Shown: positions 34,801 to 42,858, numbered from the stretch's first letter. The stretch: DNA of 64,000 bases from Spirosoma pollinicola (GCF_002831565.1 NZ_CP025096.1:5881014-5945013); one strand, 5' to 3'. Numbers and translations: made by a program. The notes: generated from the letters alone by a model not told the origin.

Positions 34801-35260
34801 TATAAGGATTGTCGAGGTCTACCCAGTAGCCCATTTTCTCGGTCAGGCTGTTCCACTGGTCGGTGAAGCGCATGACCGTTTCGCGGCACTTTTTGTTGTA
34901 GTCTTCAACGCTGATACCCCCTTCCGACTCTGGTTTGCCGATATCATCTTTGGTGATACCCAGCTCCTTTTCGACCTGTAGCTCAATGGGCAGGCCGTGC
35001 GTATCCCAGCCGCCTTTCCGTTCAACCTGAAAGCCTTTTAGTGTTTTATAGCGGCAGAAGATGTCTTTTATCGACCGGGCCATTACGTGGTGAATACCCG
35101 GCGTCCCATTCGCCGAAGGCGGGCCCTCATAGAATGTAAAGCTGGGTTTCCCTTCGCGAATGGAAACCGACTGTTCGAAAACCTGATTTTCTGTCCAATA
35201 CTTTAAAACCTCGTCTGCGATCGTCGCATAGTTGAGGGACTCATATTGCTGGTACTTCAC
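31814..35260 (-). CDS. ileS: Isoleucyl-tRNA synthetase, long form
   Basis: IleS charges tRNA-Ile and edits Val-tRNA. The GTG at 35260 gives 1148 residues, about 200 longer than the E. coli type and close to the eukaryote-like class (IleS2) found in some bacteria and linked there to mupirocin tolerance (family knowledge). HIGH-equivalent motif PSANGTPGIHH at 48-58, CP1 editing domain, and NKMSKRLGN near 694-702. A segment coded by 33562-33604 (KSELANEQMNEWVQEG) looks like translated intergenic repeat. There is no rival upstream ATG. Confidence 0.96.
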   Translation of the reverse strand: MKYQQYESLNYATIADEVLKYWTENQVFEQSVSIREGKPSFTFYEGPPSANGTPGIHHVMARSIKDIFCRYKTLKGFQVERKGGWDTHGLPIELQVEKELGITKDDIGKPESEGGISVEDYNKKCRETVMRFTDQWNSLTEKMGYWVDLDNPYITYKNEYIESVWNLLKKLYDQEVDGKKMLYKGYTIQPYSPKAGTGLSSHELNMPGTYKDVRDTTIVAQFKVKPSGKAGFLFFDSADADIYILAWTTTPWTLPANSALTVGANIDYVMVKTFNPYTHIPVHVVMAKNLVGRWLSEKAQVDSINSLAFDAYLPNDKVIPWALVSEFKGAHLEGIEYEQLMPYVQPATPAFRIILGDFVTTEDGTGIVHTSPTFGADDFRVAQAAGIPPIMVKDETGKDVPIVDKHGQFVAEITDYAGRYVKEEYYSDEEREDPDFKPTDVLIAIQLKEENKAFRVEKYEHPYPHCWRTDKPILYYPLDSWFIRTTAKKDRLVELNKTINWQPESTGTGRFGNWLENLVDWNLSRSRFWGTPLPIWRSESGEEVCIGSVAELVKKSELANEQMNEWVQEGKSDYQTYIDKNKSFLDTHADGTYDLHRPYSDEIYFVSESGQIMQRESDLIDVWFDSGAMPYAQWHYPFENQDVFQKAFPADFISEGVDQTRGWFFTLHAISVMLFDSVAFKNVVSTGLVLDKNGNKMSKRLGNAVNPFETLEKYGPDATRWYMITNAEPWDNLKFNTDGIGEVQRKLFGTLSNTYNFFALYANLDQFTFAGRTVPVAERSELDRWILSKLQSLILDVENQFDTYNPTKAGRAVQDFVNDQLSNWYVRLSRRRFWAGALTTDKRAAYETLHECLNTVSQLMSPIAPFYADWLYRNLNEGATSVHLTDFPVGDTSLIDTELELSMDLAQRVSSLVHSLRKGHKLKVRQPLSRVLVPVLNADTRRQIEHVSPIIMSEVNVKAVEFVDDASGILKKKVKPNFKALGPKFGKQMKDVAAVITSMTPDQLKELEQANSLQLGQFELQLTDVEILTEDIPGWLVATESGITVALDVTLTDELRGEGIARDFVNRIQNLRKDRDFSVTDKIRIVLEVNQNTELDVLLAKAIERNSEYIRQEVQAISLDLVNDLNGSAAIAEIDMDEFQLRLSVARA
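33562..33604 (-). repeat. Repeat-like segment inside the ileS reading frame
   Basis: The plus strand here reads as iterated TTCATTC, TTTGCTC, ATTCGCTAATTCAC units. This resembles the right arm of the intergenic GAAAGAGCG family (for example CGCTAATTCAC near 40481). In frame on the minus strand it encodes a polar stretch (KSELANEQMNEWVQEG) and keeps the frame open. Confidence 0.4.
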
Positions 35261-35398
35261 GTCTGAGAGGATAATACGCCCGAATCAGCTTTGTACCTCT
35301 ACAAAGCCGCTCGCGCGGTTAAAAAATAAGTGCAAAGATAGGGAAATAGACGGCACAGGCTGTCTTGTATCATTACGCTCTATTCAGGGGCAACAAAA

Positions 35399-35421
35399 AA
35401 GCGAACCGCTGTGGTTCGCTT
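35399..35421 (-). terminator. Intrinsic terminator on the minus strand
   Basis: AAGCGAACC (35399-35407) pairs with GGTTCGCTT (35413-35421). Read on the minus strand it ends in a T run. It lies 28 bases beyond the stop of the Rpn-like remnant. Confidence 0.75.
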
Positions 35422-35448
35422 TGGCACAAGGGTGAACCAGCGCAAACC

Positions 35449-35955
35449 TTATGGAGCCTGAGTGCGATTAATTTCGTCTATAATAATGTCTACTTCGGCA
35501 AGGGGCAATTCTGCCGCCGAGGCAATAGCAGCGGCAGTCAGATTCAAATTCAGCATAGCCTTAATGAACTTGATCTTGTTCTGTCGACGCTCCTGCTGTA
35601 TCAATTCTTCGGCGACTGTCATGGTAGAAGATTCGGTTTTTGACGAAATACGGTTAAAGATACCAAATAGTTCAATTTTGGTCAAGTCGGCGGTGTAGGA
35701 CAAATAAAGAAAACCTGTATTCACGAAACGTTGCCCGGCTGGTGTTTCGACTAATCGCCGGACAACGTCGGCAAAGGCATCCAGTAGGCGTGTCAGTTCG
35801 CGCTTACGGCGGCTATTTTGTAGAAGAATGGCTGTCAGTCGGGCGTAATCTGACTGTAATATAGGCAATCGTTCGTCGGAGAGTGTCGACAGGTCAATTA
35901 ACAGATAGTCGAACGCCGGCAAAGATTTGTTGCCATCAAATTGCCAGAATGACAA
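35449..35955 (-). pseudogene. Truncated Rpn/PD-(D/E)XK transposase-like protein (C-terminal part)
   Basis: The frame gives 168 residues starting inside the end of the OmpA gene (20-base overlap). The body (FDYLLIDLSTLSDERL..., QRFVNTGFLYLSYTADL) and the C-terminal AEELIQQERRQNKIKFIKAML with a small helix-turn-helix tail resemble the C-terminal region of Rpn-family recombination-promoting nucleases. The N-terminal nuclease domain with its PD-(D/E)XK catalytic residues is missing. The likely story is loss of the 5' half, fusing the rest to the ompA 3' end. Similarity is recalled, not searched. Confidence 0.45.
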
Positions 35956-37282
35956 ACTCGACCCGCCGATTTACTTTGCGTTCTTCGTCGGTGCCTTTGG
36001 TCAGGATCGGGCGCGTATCGCCATAGCCCACGGTCTGAATTCGGTCGGTTTCGATCCCCTTCTGTACAAGATAGCGTTCGCAGGCAAGTACCCGGTCGCG
36101 AGAGAGTTGCAGGTTTTTGTCGTGGTCGCCAATAATGTCGGTGTGACCTTCGAGTCGGATACTCATGTTTGGGTTGTCATGCATCATGGCGACCAGCTTA
36201 TCCAGTTCTGCAAACGACGCAGAGAGCAAATCGGACTTCGACATTTCGAAATAGATATTCTTCAGCGTCACTTTATCGCCCACCGCAAGGGGTGTCAGCG
36301 CAATGTCGCGGGTGAGTTTTTGGCCACCAGAAACTTTGCTTAAATCCAGCACACCGCTAGTGGATTGATACCCTCGTGCTGATGCGATGTACGTGTATAC
36401 CTGCCCTTTATTGAGGCTCATCCGGTAGGCACCCGTTGAGGCAAAGCTCTGCACCGAATCAATGGCTTGTTTGCTGGAGGATAATTGATAATCTATGGTT
36501 GCAGTAACAGGCCGTTTATTTTTGGCATCACTCACAATACCCGATACATTGACGGCAGTCAGCACAGGGGCAGGCGTCGGCTTGGGTTTAGGTGTTTCCA
36601 TTTCACCACCCGATTCACCCGATGGGGCTGGCGGCAGTGGGGTCTGTTTTTTGGGTAATTTTGGAACGGGCGTTGGCGAGACAGGCGGAGTGTAAACTAC
36701 CTGGTCAGCAGGGTTATTGACGTATAAGTTGTAGATATTCCAGCAAACGATCTGGTCATAGTCGTTGCATTCGAAAAGGTCGAAGTTTTCCAATCCTTTG
36801 TCCAGTCGTTCGAAATAAAGCGTGAATGTTACTTTATCACCAGGGTACGTGGTCATTCCTTCCATAATTCGCTGCCCGTTTGCATTAACCCTTGGCTTTG
36901 ACAATTTCAACGGGATACCATCAGCCTTTATAAAATTGAACTTCCTGGCTCCATTGGCCGCTACCAATTGCCCAGCCGGGTCAAATTCAATGTATTCCTG
37001 ACCAGTCGGTTGGCCGTTTCTGTCTCGCCCTGGCTGATTGGTATTGGTAAACGTCAGATTCAGAATTGTATAATCCCTCATCAACCGGATGCTGTTTACC
37101 GTTACACCGGGGTCGGCGGGGCGCCCGTTACCCGGTTGATTACCGGCATTAGGATACGTGCCGTCGGGAGATTGCTGCCCACCGGAGGGATATTGTTGCC
37201 CACCGCCAGAGGGATACGAACCAAACGTACAGGACGAAACTAGTCCGGCCAGAAGTATAAACAGAAGGTAGTGTTGCCGCAT
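35936..37282 (-). CDS. OmpA-family lipoprotein with carboxypeptidase-regulatory-like domain
   Basis: This 448-residue lipoprotein has lipobox Cys18 (Val-Ser-Ser-Cys). Residues 19-55 are a Gly/Pro/Gln-rich low-complexity tether. A beta domain and a Pro-rich linker (around 200-235) follow, then a carboxypeptidase-regulatory-like domain (NVSGIVSDAKNKRPVTATIDY). The C terminus is an OmpA peptidoglycan-binding domain (IYFEMSKSDLL, LEGHTD, LSRDRVLACERYL, GYGDTRPI, NRRVEF). It anchors the outer membrane to the wall. Its stop overlaps the start of the Rpn-like remnant. Confidence 0.92.
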   Translation of the reverse strand: MRQHYLLFILLAGLVSSCTFGSYPSGGGQQYPSGGQQSPDGTYPNAGNQPGNGRPADPGVTVNSIRLMRDYTILNLTFTNTNQPGRDRNGQPTGQEYIEFDPAGQLVAANGARKFNFIKADGIPLKLSKPRVNANGQRIMEGMTTYPGDKVTFTLYFERLDKGLENFDLFECNDYDQIVCWNIYNLYVNNPADQVVYTPPVSPTPVPKLPKKQTPLPPAPSGESGGEMETPKPKPTPAPVLTAVNVSGIVSDAKNKRPVTATIDYQLSSSKQAIDSVQSFASTGAYRMSLNKGQVYTYIASARGYQSTSGVLDLSKVSGGQKLTRDIALTPLAVGDKVTLKNIYFEMSKSDLLSASFAELDKLVAMMHDNPNMSIRLEGHTDIIGDHDKNLQLSRDRVLACERYLVQKGIETDRIQTVGYGDTRPILTKGTDEERKVNRRVEFVILAI

Positions 37283-37528
37283 GAGTTACGGTAAATAAGT
37301 GATTGTTAGATAGTCGTAAAGGACGGCCTATTTAGCGAATATATGGTGCTTTAATTCACATTAACTGTGCAGCCCACTAAGAGCATAAGACGGCCGGACA
37401 AGGGAACCGTTACACCCTCATAGAACCAGCGTAGGGGAATATGCCTATGAAACAGATGAACAGGTAGTAAAAATCAATACGCTCATTCTTACTGTATAAT
37501 ACGACTAGACCTTGAACCCTGGCTGCTT

Positions 37529-38944
37529 ATGTTATCCGATAAAAAATCAGTTGTCTCTCGACGGAAGTTTCTCGATTTGACAGCAAAAGGAACCCTGGCT
37601 ACTACGGCAATTATCAGTGGGTTTCCAACGATCGTACCTGCTTCGGTATTTGGAAAGAATGCGCCCAGTAACCGGATCAATGTGGCGGCTATTGGTACGG
37701 GCCGTATTTCGCGCGGGCACGACATGCCGGGCGTTTGGCAGTACGATAATGCACTGATCATGGCTGTTTGTGACTTGGACAGCAATCGGGCCGAAGCTGC
37801 TAAACAGCTCGTTAACGGTGTTTATGCCAAGAAGACCGGCAAGGATTATGACGGCGTTCGGGTATATACCGACTACCGCGAATTGCTGTTGAATAAGGAT
37901 ATTGACGCCGTACTGGTAAGTACTCCCGACCATTGGCACGCGCCCATTGTCATTGATGCTGTGCGGGCCAAAAAAGATGTATACATGCAAAAACCGGCCT
38001 CGCTCACCATTGCCGAAGGGCGCATGATGGCCGATGCTGTGAAGAAGTCGGGGCAGATTGTGCAGGTGGGTAGCCAGCAACGCTCGTCGGAACAGTTTCG
38101 TTATGCCGCAGAACTGGTGCGCAATGGCCGAATTGGCAAACTGAAAACGGTATATGTCGGTCTCCCCGGCGACCCGTCGGGCAATGAAGAACCGCAAATG
38201 CCTGTTCCGAAAAACCTGAACTACGATATGTGGCTGGGCACTACGCCCGAAGTGTATTATACCGAAAAACGGGTGCATCCGCAGGCCGACTTTGATCGTC
38301 CGGGCTGGCTTCGCTGTGAGCAGTTTGGCGCGGGCATGATTACCGGCTGGGGCGCACACCACATTGACTCGGCGCACTGGGCTATGAATACCGAGTATAC
38401 CGGCCCGGTTGAAATCTGGGGTAAAGCCGATTTTCCAAAGCACGGCCTATGGGATGTACACGGCATTTTCCGCACCGAAGCGATGTATGAAAACGGTGTA
38501 CACATGATCGTGACGAACGAAATTGCGAACGGTGTGCGGTTTGAAGGGACGGAGGGCTGGATTTTCGTATCACGGGGAGATGCCGCTGTCACCGCCAGCG
38601 ACCCGATTGCTAAACAGAATGCGGCTAAAAAACTCGATGCCAGCGACCCTAAAATCCTGACATCGGTAATCGGGCCAAACGAAACTCATTTGACCGTCAG
38701 CAAGGAGCATCACGGCAATTGGCTGGAAAGTATTGTGAGCCGCAAAGAGCCGATTGCGCCGACCGAAGTGGGACACCGTTCCTGTTCAGCCTGTCTGCTG
38801 CATCATGCAGCCATGAAACTGAACCGCAAACTTTATTGGGACCCGAAGAAGGAGCAATTCAAAAACGATCCCGAAGCAAACAAGCTCCTGTCGCGCCCGC
38901 AACGCGCACCATATGCGATTAAAATGATGGCCTCGGCTAAATAA
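37529..38944 (+). CDS. Tat-exported Gfo/Idh/MocA oxidoreductase, first of three
   Basis: This 471-residue NAD(P)-dependent sugar-type dehydrogenase has a twin-arginine signal (SRRKFL at 10-15) and a Rossmann start INVAAIGTGRISRGHDMPG. The sugar-binding domain contains GWGAHHIDSAHWAM, where the His/Asp cluster is the usual catalytic site. The conserved Glu-Lys-Pro of the family reads QKP here (DVYMQKPAS). Tat export implies folding with cofactor in the cytoplasm before transport. Two further members follow in the same direction, so the three probably act on one carbohydrate pathway. Substrate unknown. Confidence 0.93.
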   Translation: MLSDKKSVVSRRKFLDLTAKGTLATTAIISGFPTIVPASVFGKNAPSNRINVAAIGTGRISRGHDMPGVWQYDNALIMAVCDLDSNRAEAAKQLVNGVYAKKTGKDYDGVRVYTDYRELLLNKDIDAVLVSTPDHWHAPIVIDAVRAKKDVYMQKPASLTIAEGRMMADAVKKSGQIVQVGSQQRSSEQFRYAAELVRNGRIGKLKTVYVGLPGDPSGNEEPQMPVPKNLNYDMWLGTTPEVYYTEKRVHPQADFDRPGWLRCEQFGAGMITGWGAHHIDSAHWAMNTEYTGPVEIWGKADFPKHGLWDVHGIFRTEAMYENGVHMIVTNEIANGVRFEGTEGWIFVSRGDAAVTASDPIAKQNAAKKLDASDPKILTSVIGPNETHLTVSKEHHGNWLESIVSRKEPIAPTEVGHRSCSACLLHHAAMKLNRKLYWDPKKEQFKNDPEANKLLSRPQRAPYAIKMMASAK

Positions 38945-38956
38945 AAAATACATTAA

Positions 38957-39010
38957 ACACGGAGACACAGAGGTCACAAAGTTGTAATCTTATATTTCTA
39001 GTCTCCGTGT
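38957..39010. repeat. ACACGGAGAC inverted repeat
   Basis: ACACGGAGAC at 38957-38966 pairs with GTCTCCGTGT at 39001-39010. Flanking ACAGAGG text matches the CACAGAG/ACGGAG family of the larger element at 52809-52898. The right arm supplies a GTG in frame with the next gene. Confidence 0.75.
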
Positions 39011-39027
39011 CTAAAAAGCCTGTTTCA

Positions 39028-40413
39028 ATGAAGTTAGTACCTGCCGTTAGTTGCCTGTTTATGGCTACCCTGTTTGCTGCCTGCCAGTCATCCGAAAAAA
39101 GCGAAACAAGTAAGGCTGATTTTCGTCTGATTACTCTTGACCCCGGCCATTTTCATTCCGCCTTAGTGCAGAAAACCATGTATGAAGGGGTCGATTCGAC
39201 GGTGCATGTATACGCGCCCGATGGCCCCGATGTACAATTGCACCTCGACAAAATTGAGGGGTATAACACCCGCGCCGATAACCCTACGCACTGGAAAGAG
39301 TCCGTCTACAAAGGCGCTGACTTTCTGGATAAAATGCTTGCTGAAAAAAGTGGAAACGTGGTTGTGATGGCGGGGAATAACCGACTGAAAACCGATTATA
39401 TTCAGAAAACCATTGGGGCTGGCTTCAACGTACTGGCCGATAAACCGATGGTCATCAGTGCGTCGAATTTCGATCAGCTGAAAGAATCGTTTGCCACTGC
39501 CGAGAAAAACAAAGTGTTGCTCTACGATATCATGACAGAGCGGTACGAAATCTCAACCATGCTGCAACGGGCATTTTCGCGCCAGCCCGAAGTGTTCGGT
39601 ACGCTGGAAAAAGGTACTCCCGACAAGCCCGCCGTTACCAAAGAAAGCGTTCATCACTTTTACAAGAACGTGTCGGGGAGTATCCTGACTCGTCCGGCCT
39701 GGTTTATGGATGTGGCCCAGCAGGGCGAAGGTATCGTGGACGTAACCACGCACTTGGTGGATCTGGTCCAATGGGAGTGCTTCCCCGATCAGACGATTGA
39801 CTACCAGAAAGACATCAGCCTGACTTCGGCCCGACGCTGGACTACGGACATGAGCCTGAATCAGTTCAAAGCCATCACCAAGCAGAATGCCTTTCCGGAT
39901 TATCTCAAAAAAGATGTCGTGAAAGACAGCATTTTGCGCGTGTACAGCAATGGCGAAATCAACTACCGGCTTCGGGGTGTTCATGCAAAAGTGTCCGTGA
40001 CCTGGGCCTATAAAGCTCCCGAAGGCGCGGGCGATACGCACTACTCAATCATGCGCGGCACGAAGGCCAACCTGATCATTCGGCAGGGGGCCGAGCAGAA
40101 CTACAAACCCACACTCTACATCGAGCCGATTGCCGGAAGTAAGGACACAGACATTGCGCTGAAAGCCGTGTTACCCAAAATTCAGCAGGAATTTCCCGGT
40201 GTGGATGTTAAGAAAATCACTTCGGGTTGGGAGGTTATTATCCCCGAAAAATACAAGGAAGGCCACGAAGCGCATTTTGGCCGGGTAGCGCAGAAATACA
40301 TCGACTACCTGAAAGCGGGTAAAATGCCCGCCTGGGAAGTTCCCAACATGATTGCCAAATATTACACAACCACGCAGGCACTGGAATTAGCGAAAGGCGA
40401 AAGAGCGAAATAG
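39028..40413 (+). CDS. Gfo/Idh/MocA-like oxidoreductase lipoprotein, second of three
   Basis: The ATG at 39028 gives 461 residues and a proper lipoprotein signal with Cys19 (Ala-Ala-Cys). The in-frame GTG at 39007 lies inside a repeat and is rejected. The Rossmann-like domain begins DFRLITLDPGHFHSALV, and ADKP replaces Glu-Lys-Pro. The C-terminal domain (GEGIVDVTTHLVDLVQWECF..., EHAHF-like end) matches the lipid-anchored oxidoreductase branch with its own C-terminal domain (Oxidoreduct_C). The last ~10 residues (ELAKGERAK) are encoded by an inverted repeat and are probably recent. Confidence 0.9.
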   Translation: MKLVPAVSCLFMATLFAACQSSEKSETSKADFRLITLDPGHFHSALVQKTMYEGVDSTVHVYAPDGPDVQLHLDKIEGYNTRADNPTHWKESVYKGADFLDKMLAEKSGNVVVMAGNNRLKTDYIQKTIGAGFNVLADKPMVISASNFDQLKESFATAEKNKVLLYDIMTERYEISTMLQRAFSRQPEVFGTLEKGTPDKPAVTKESVHHFYKNVSGSILTRPAWFMDVAQQGEGIVDVTTHLVDLVQWECFPDQTIDYQKDISLTSARRWTTDMSLNQFKAITKQNAFPDYLKKDVVKDSILRVYSNGEINYRLRGVHAKVSVTWAYKAPEGAGDTHYSIMRGTKANLIIRQGAEQNYKPTLYIEPIAGSKDTDIALKAVLPKIQQEFPGVDVKKITSGWEVIIPEKYKEGHEAHFGRVAQKYIDYLKAGKMPAWEVPNMIAKYYTTTQALELAKGERAK

Positions 40414-40489
40414 TGAAATAGCGGGTCATCCGTTACTCTGTTGCCTATTCAGGCGACGCTCTTTCGCTCTTTCATTCTTTCGCTAATTC
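40384..40489. repeat. Imperfect inverted repeat overlapping a gene end, GAAAGAGCG family
   Basis: GAATTAGCGAAAG... (from 40384) pairs imperfectly with ...CTTTCGCTAATTC (40457-40489) over about 33 bases. The left arm contains the final nine codons and the TAG of the oxidoreductase lipoprotein gene. Confidence 0.75.
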
Positions 40490-40511
40490 ACCCTATCACT
40501 CTTTCACATTT

Positions 40512-41687
40512 ATGAACTCACCGCAAGGCGCAAATCGGCGCAACTTTATTAAGGAAACCCTTGCTACAGCCGCTGGTCTGGTTGTGCTGCCCTCACTTCC
40601 TATTGAAACCATTGGCGCTCCTGCTATTCTGCGGACTGGCGCATTGGGGAGCGATACCATGCCTGTAGCCGCATCGCGGATTCGCTTTTCGGTTATCGGG
40701 ATTAACCACGGTCACATTTATTCGCAGGTCGAAGCCGTAATCCGGGGTGGGGGCGAACTCGTTTCGTTCTTCGCCAAAGAGGCTGATTTAGCCGCAGCTT
40801 TTGCCAAGCGATACCCGCAGGCAAAGCAGGCTAAAATGGATAACGAAATTCTGGACGATAAATCCGTTCAGCTTGTTCTTACGTCCGGCATCCCCGAAGA
40901 TCGGGCACCGCTGGGTATCCGCGTGATGAAGGCCGGGAAGGATTTTATGTCCGACAAACCCGGTATTACGACCCTTGAGCAACTGGCCGAAGTCCGTAAG
41001 GTACAGAAAGAGACGAAGCGTATTTACTCGATCATGTACAGCGAACGGCTCGAAAATCGGGCAACGGTTAAGGCGGGCGAACTGGTTAAATCGGGGGCTA
41101 TTGGCAATGTCATTCAAACCATCGGGCTGGGACCGCACCGCATGACGCCCAAATCGCGCCCGGACTGGTTCTTCGATAAAAAGCAGTTTGGCGGTATCAT
41201 ATGCGATATTGGCTCCCATCAGTTCGATCAGTTTCTGTTCTTTACCGGCTCCAAAAAAGCCGATGTGGTAGCCTCGCAGGTGGGCAATGTTCACTTCCCG
41301 CAATACCCGAAGTTTGAAGATTTCGGCGATGTCATGCTCCGGGGTGATGGCGGTATGGGCTACATTCGGGTCGACTGGTTCACCCCCGACGGACTCAAAA
41401 GCTGGGGCGATGGTCGCCTGACCATCCTTGGAACGGAGGGTTTTATTGAACTACGCAAAAACGTCGACCCCGCCGGGCGCGAAGGCGGCAATCACCTGAT
41501 CATCACCGATAATAAAGAATCCCGCTACATCGACTGTAGCAAAGAGCCGCTGCCCTACGGCGAGCAACTGGTAAACGATGTAATCAACCGCACCGAAACG
41601 GCCATGTCGCAGGAGCATTGCTTTATGGCTACGGAGCTGGCACTGCGGGCGCAGAAGCAGGCGCAGGTGGTGAATTTTAAGAAGTAG
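40512..41687 (+). CDS. Tat-exported Gfo/Idh/MocA oxidoreductase, third of three
   Basis: This 391-residue protein has a twin-arginine-type N terminus (NRRNFIKET at 8-16) and a Rossmann domain from about 55 (IRFSVIGINHGHIY). The SDKP variant of the cofactor motif is present. The catalytic-region motif ICDIGSHQFDQFLFF contains the expected His. It lies 98 bases after the second oxidoreductase, with only a repeat between them. The 3' end of this gene is present again as a decayed copy at 42491-42701, so a longer paralog array probably existed. A terminator hairpin follows at 41736. Confidence 0.93.
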   Translation: MNSPQGANRRNFIKETLATAAGLVVLPSLPIETIGAPAILRTGALGSDTMPVAASRIRFSVIGINHGHIYSQVEAVIRGGGELVSFFAKEADLAAAFAKRYPQAKQAKMDNEILDDKSVQLVLTSGIPEDRAPLGIRVMKAGKDFMSDKPGITTLEQLAEVRKVQKETKRIYSIMYSERLENRATVKAGELVKSGAIGNVIQTIGLGPHRMTPKSRPDWFFDKKQFGGIICDIGSHQFDQFLFFTGSKKADVVASQVGNVHFPQYPKFEDFGDVMLRGDGGMGYIRVDWFTPDGLKSWGDGRLTILGTEGFIELRKNVDPAGREGGNHLIITDNKESRYIDCSKEPLPYGEQLVNDVINRTETAMSQEHCFMATELALRAQKQAQVVNFKK

Positions 41688-41735
41688 GTTTTACTACCGG
41701 CACCGGCCGCCCGGCCCCAACTGAAGCGGTGGACC

Positions 41736-41765
41736 GCCCCCTCCTAAAACAGGAGGGGGCTTTTT
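41736..41765 (+). terminator. GCCCCCTCCT hairpin terminator
   Basis: GCCCCCTCCT and AGGAGGGGGC (41736-41760) form a 10-bp GC stem around a short A-rich loop and are followed by TTTTT. The same hairpin sequence forms the core of the larger repeat at 56000-56151. Confidence 0.85.
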
Positions 41766-41861
41766 AACGGAGTATCTTTTGCCCTTGTCTAGATCTGTGC
41801 GTACACGGAATTGAGGAAGAGTTCTTGAGTGTTAGTGTCTGTAAGAGTTGCGGGTAACCGT

Positions 41862-42356
41862 TTATGCTGCCGCGACAATAACTGTCATATAGTAATTTAT
41901 GCAATGTAAAACGCTTAGCAATAATAATTTTTCATTAGTAAAGTTGTCAAAGTTTTGAGTTGTTTCGATAGTATAGTCAAAATTAAGTTTGCTCCACTTA
42001 AAATCAGTTTCAGCTACCATTAACTCTTCATTGTTATCATCAAGTAACACAAACTTATTGCTCAAAAGCCCTTTTAGTTTTAATAAAAAGTGTTTTTCTT
42101 CATTATCGAAGTATGTCTTGATAACTATCCCCTTCCAACCCATTTTAAATTCCAATAAGATTGCTTCTCCTTCTTTTAATTCAATAGTTGACTCCCAAAA
42201 CCCTCTAGGCTCAAGCTGATATTCCTTGCCATTAGTCATCAGAATTTTAGCGGCAAAAGAATACCATTTTTGATAAATTAATTCGCCTATTTTCTCATTG
42301 TCAAATGTCAAGGTGAAATTGTGAGAATTTGTCGAATTTGATCTGTAATGTCCCAT
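41862..42356 (-). CDS. Hypothetical AT-rich gene, tubby/LURP-one-like pattern
   Basis: This 164-residue protein has repeating beta-strand text (FAAKILMTNGKEYQL, ESTIELKEGEAILLEF, FVLLDDNNEELMVAET) ending in a hydrophobic helix (LLLLSVLHCINYYMTVIVAAA). A twelve-strand barrel around a C-terminal hydrophobic helix is the tubby/LURP-one plan, so that fold is a tentative guess. Base composition is much more AT-rich than the neighbours. It lies exactly between the third oxidoreductase gene and a decayed copy of that gene's 3' end, which suggests arrival by insertion. Confidence 0.55.
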   Translation of the reverse strand: MGHYRSNSTNSHNFTLTFDNEKIGELIYQKWYSFAAKILMTNGKEYQLEPRGFWESTIELKEGEAILLEFKMGWKGIVIKTYFDNEEKHFLLKLKGLLSNKFVLLDDNNEELMVAETDFKWSKLNFDYTIETTQNFDNFTNEKLLLLSVLHCINYYMTVIVAAA

Positions 42357-42490
42357 TATATTATTGATTTATTTTGTCATTTTAAGGTTCGTTCTTTGCC
42401 TGACCTCTAACGGTTTGGAGCTTAGCGATAGTGAAACTCGTTTGCCTCAAACGCCTACTAACATAAATTACAAATAATCAATTATTTACT

Positions 42491-42701
42491 GCCGTGAGGG
42501 CGGTAACCACCTGATCATCATCGACAATAAAGGGTCCGCTACATTGACTATGGCAAAGAGCCGCTGCCCTACGGCGAGCAACTGGTAAACAATGTAATTA
42601 ATCGTACCGAAACCGTCATGCCCCAAGAGCACTGTTTCATAGCTACGAAGCTGGCACTTAAAGCGCAGAAACAGGTACAGATGGTTAATTTAAAAAAATG
42701 A
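42491..42701 (+). pseudogene. Decayed duplicate of the third oxidoreductase 3' end
   Basis: The 211 bases align along their length with 41478-41687, for example CGGCGAGCAACTGGTAAAC in both. The encoded REGGNHLII, PLPYGEQLVN and ALKAQKQVQMVNLKK match the end of the oxidoreductase. A one-base deletion in the AAAG(AA/GG)TCC region breaks the frame, and no 5' part is present. It ends in its own TGA. This is a relic of a tandem or segmental duplication. Confidence 0.88.
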
Positions 42702-42725
42702 TCTGGTAGATTTGGGCGAGATTCA

Positions 42726-42848
42726 GACTGGCGTGGGTTTGAACCCACGCCTTTTAGTATGGCCAGCATTTGCTGGCATGTTAGCTGGATCATAAGCGCC
42801 AGTGAAAACTGGCTGTACTAAAGGCACGGGTTCAGACCCGCGCCAGTC
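42726..42848. repeat. Four-hairpin palindromic element, copy 2
   Basis: The ends GACTGGCG (42726) and CGCCAGTC (42848) are complementary. Hairpins: GCGTGGG/CCCACGC, GCCAGCA/GCTGGC (42762-42777), GCCAGT/ACTGGC (42798-42813) and GCACGGG/CCCGCGC. Spacers TTTTAGTA and TACTAAA pair with each other. Same layout as 11370-11471, with about 20 extra bases in the middle. Confidence 0.85.
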
Positions 42849-42858
42849 CCTCAAACTA

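Noticed and set aside
37547..38443. 298-codon frame opposite the first oxidoreductase
   Set aside because: The sense strand is a clear Tat-exported Gfo/Idh/MocA protein; the antisense product has no recognisable motifs.
42569..42793. Minus-strand frame across the decayed oxidoreductase copy
   Set aside because: The region is better explained as a pseudogene fragment on the plus strand followed by a repeat.
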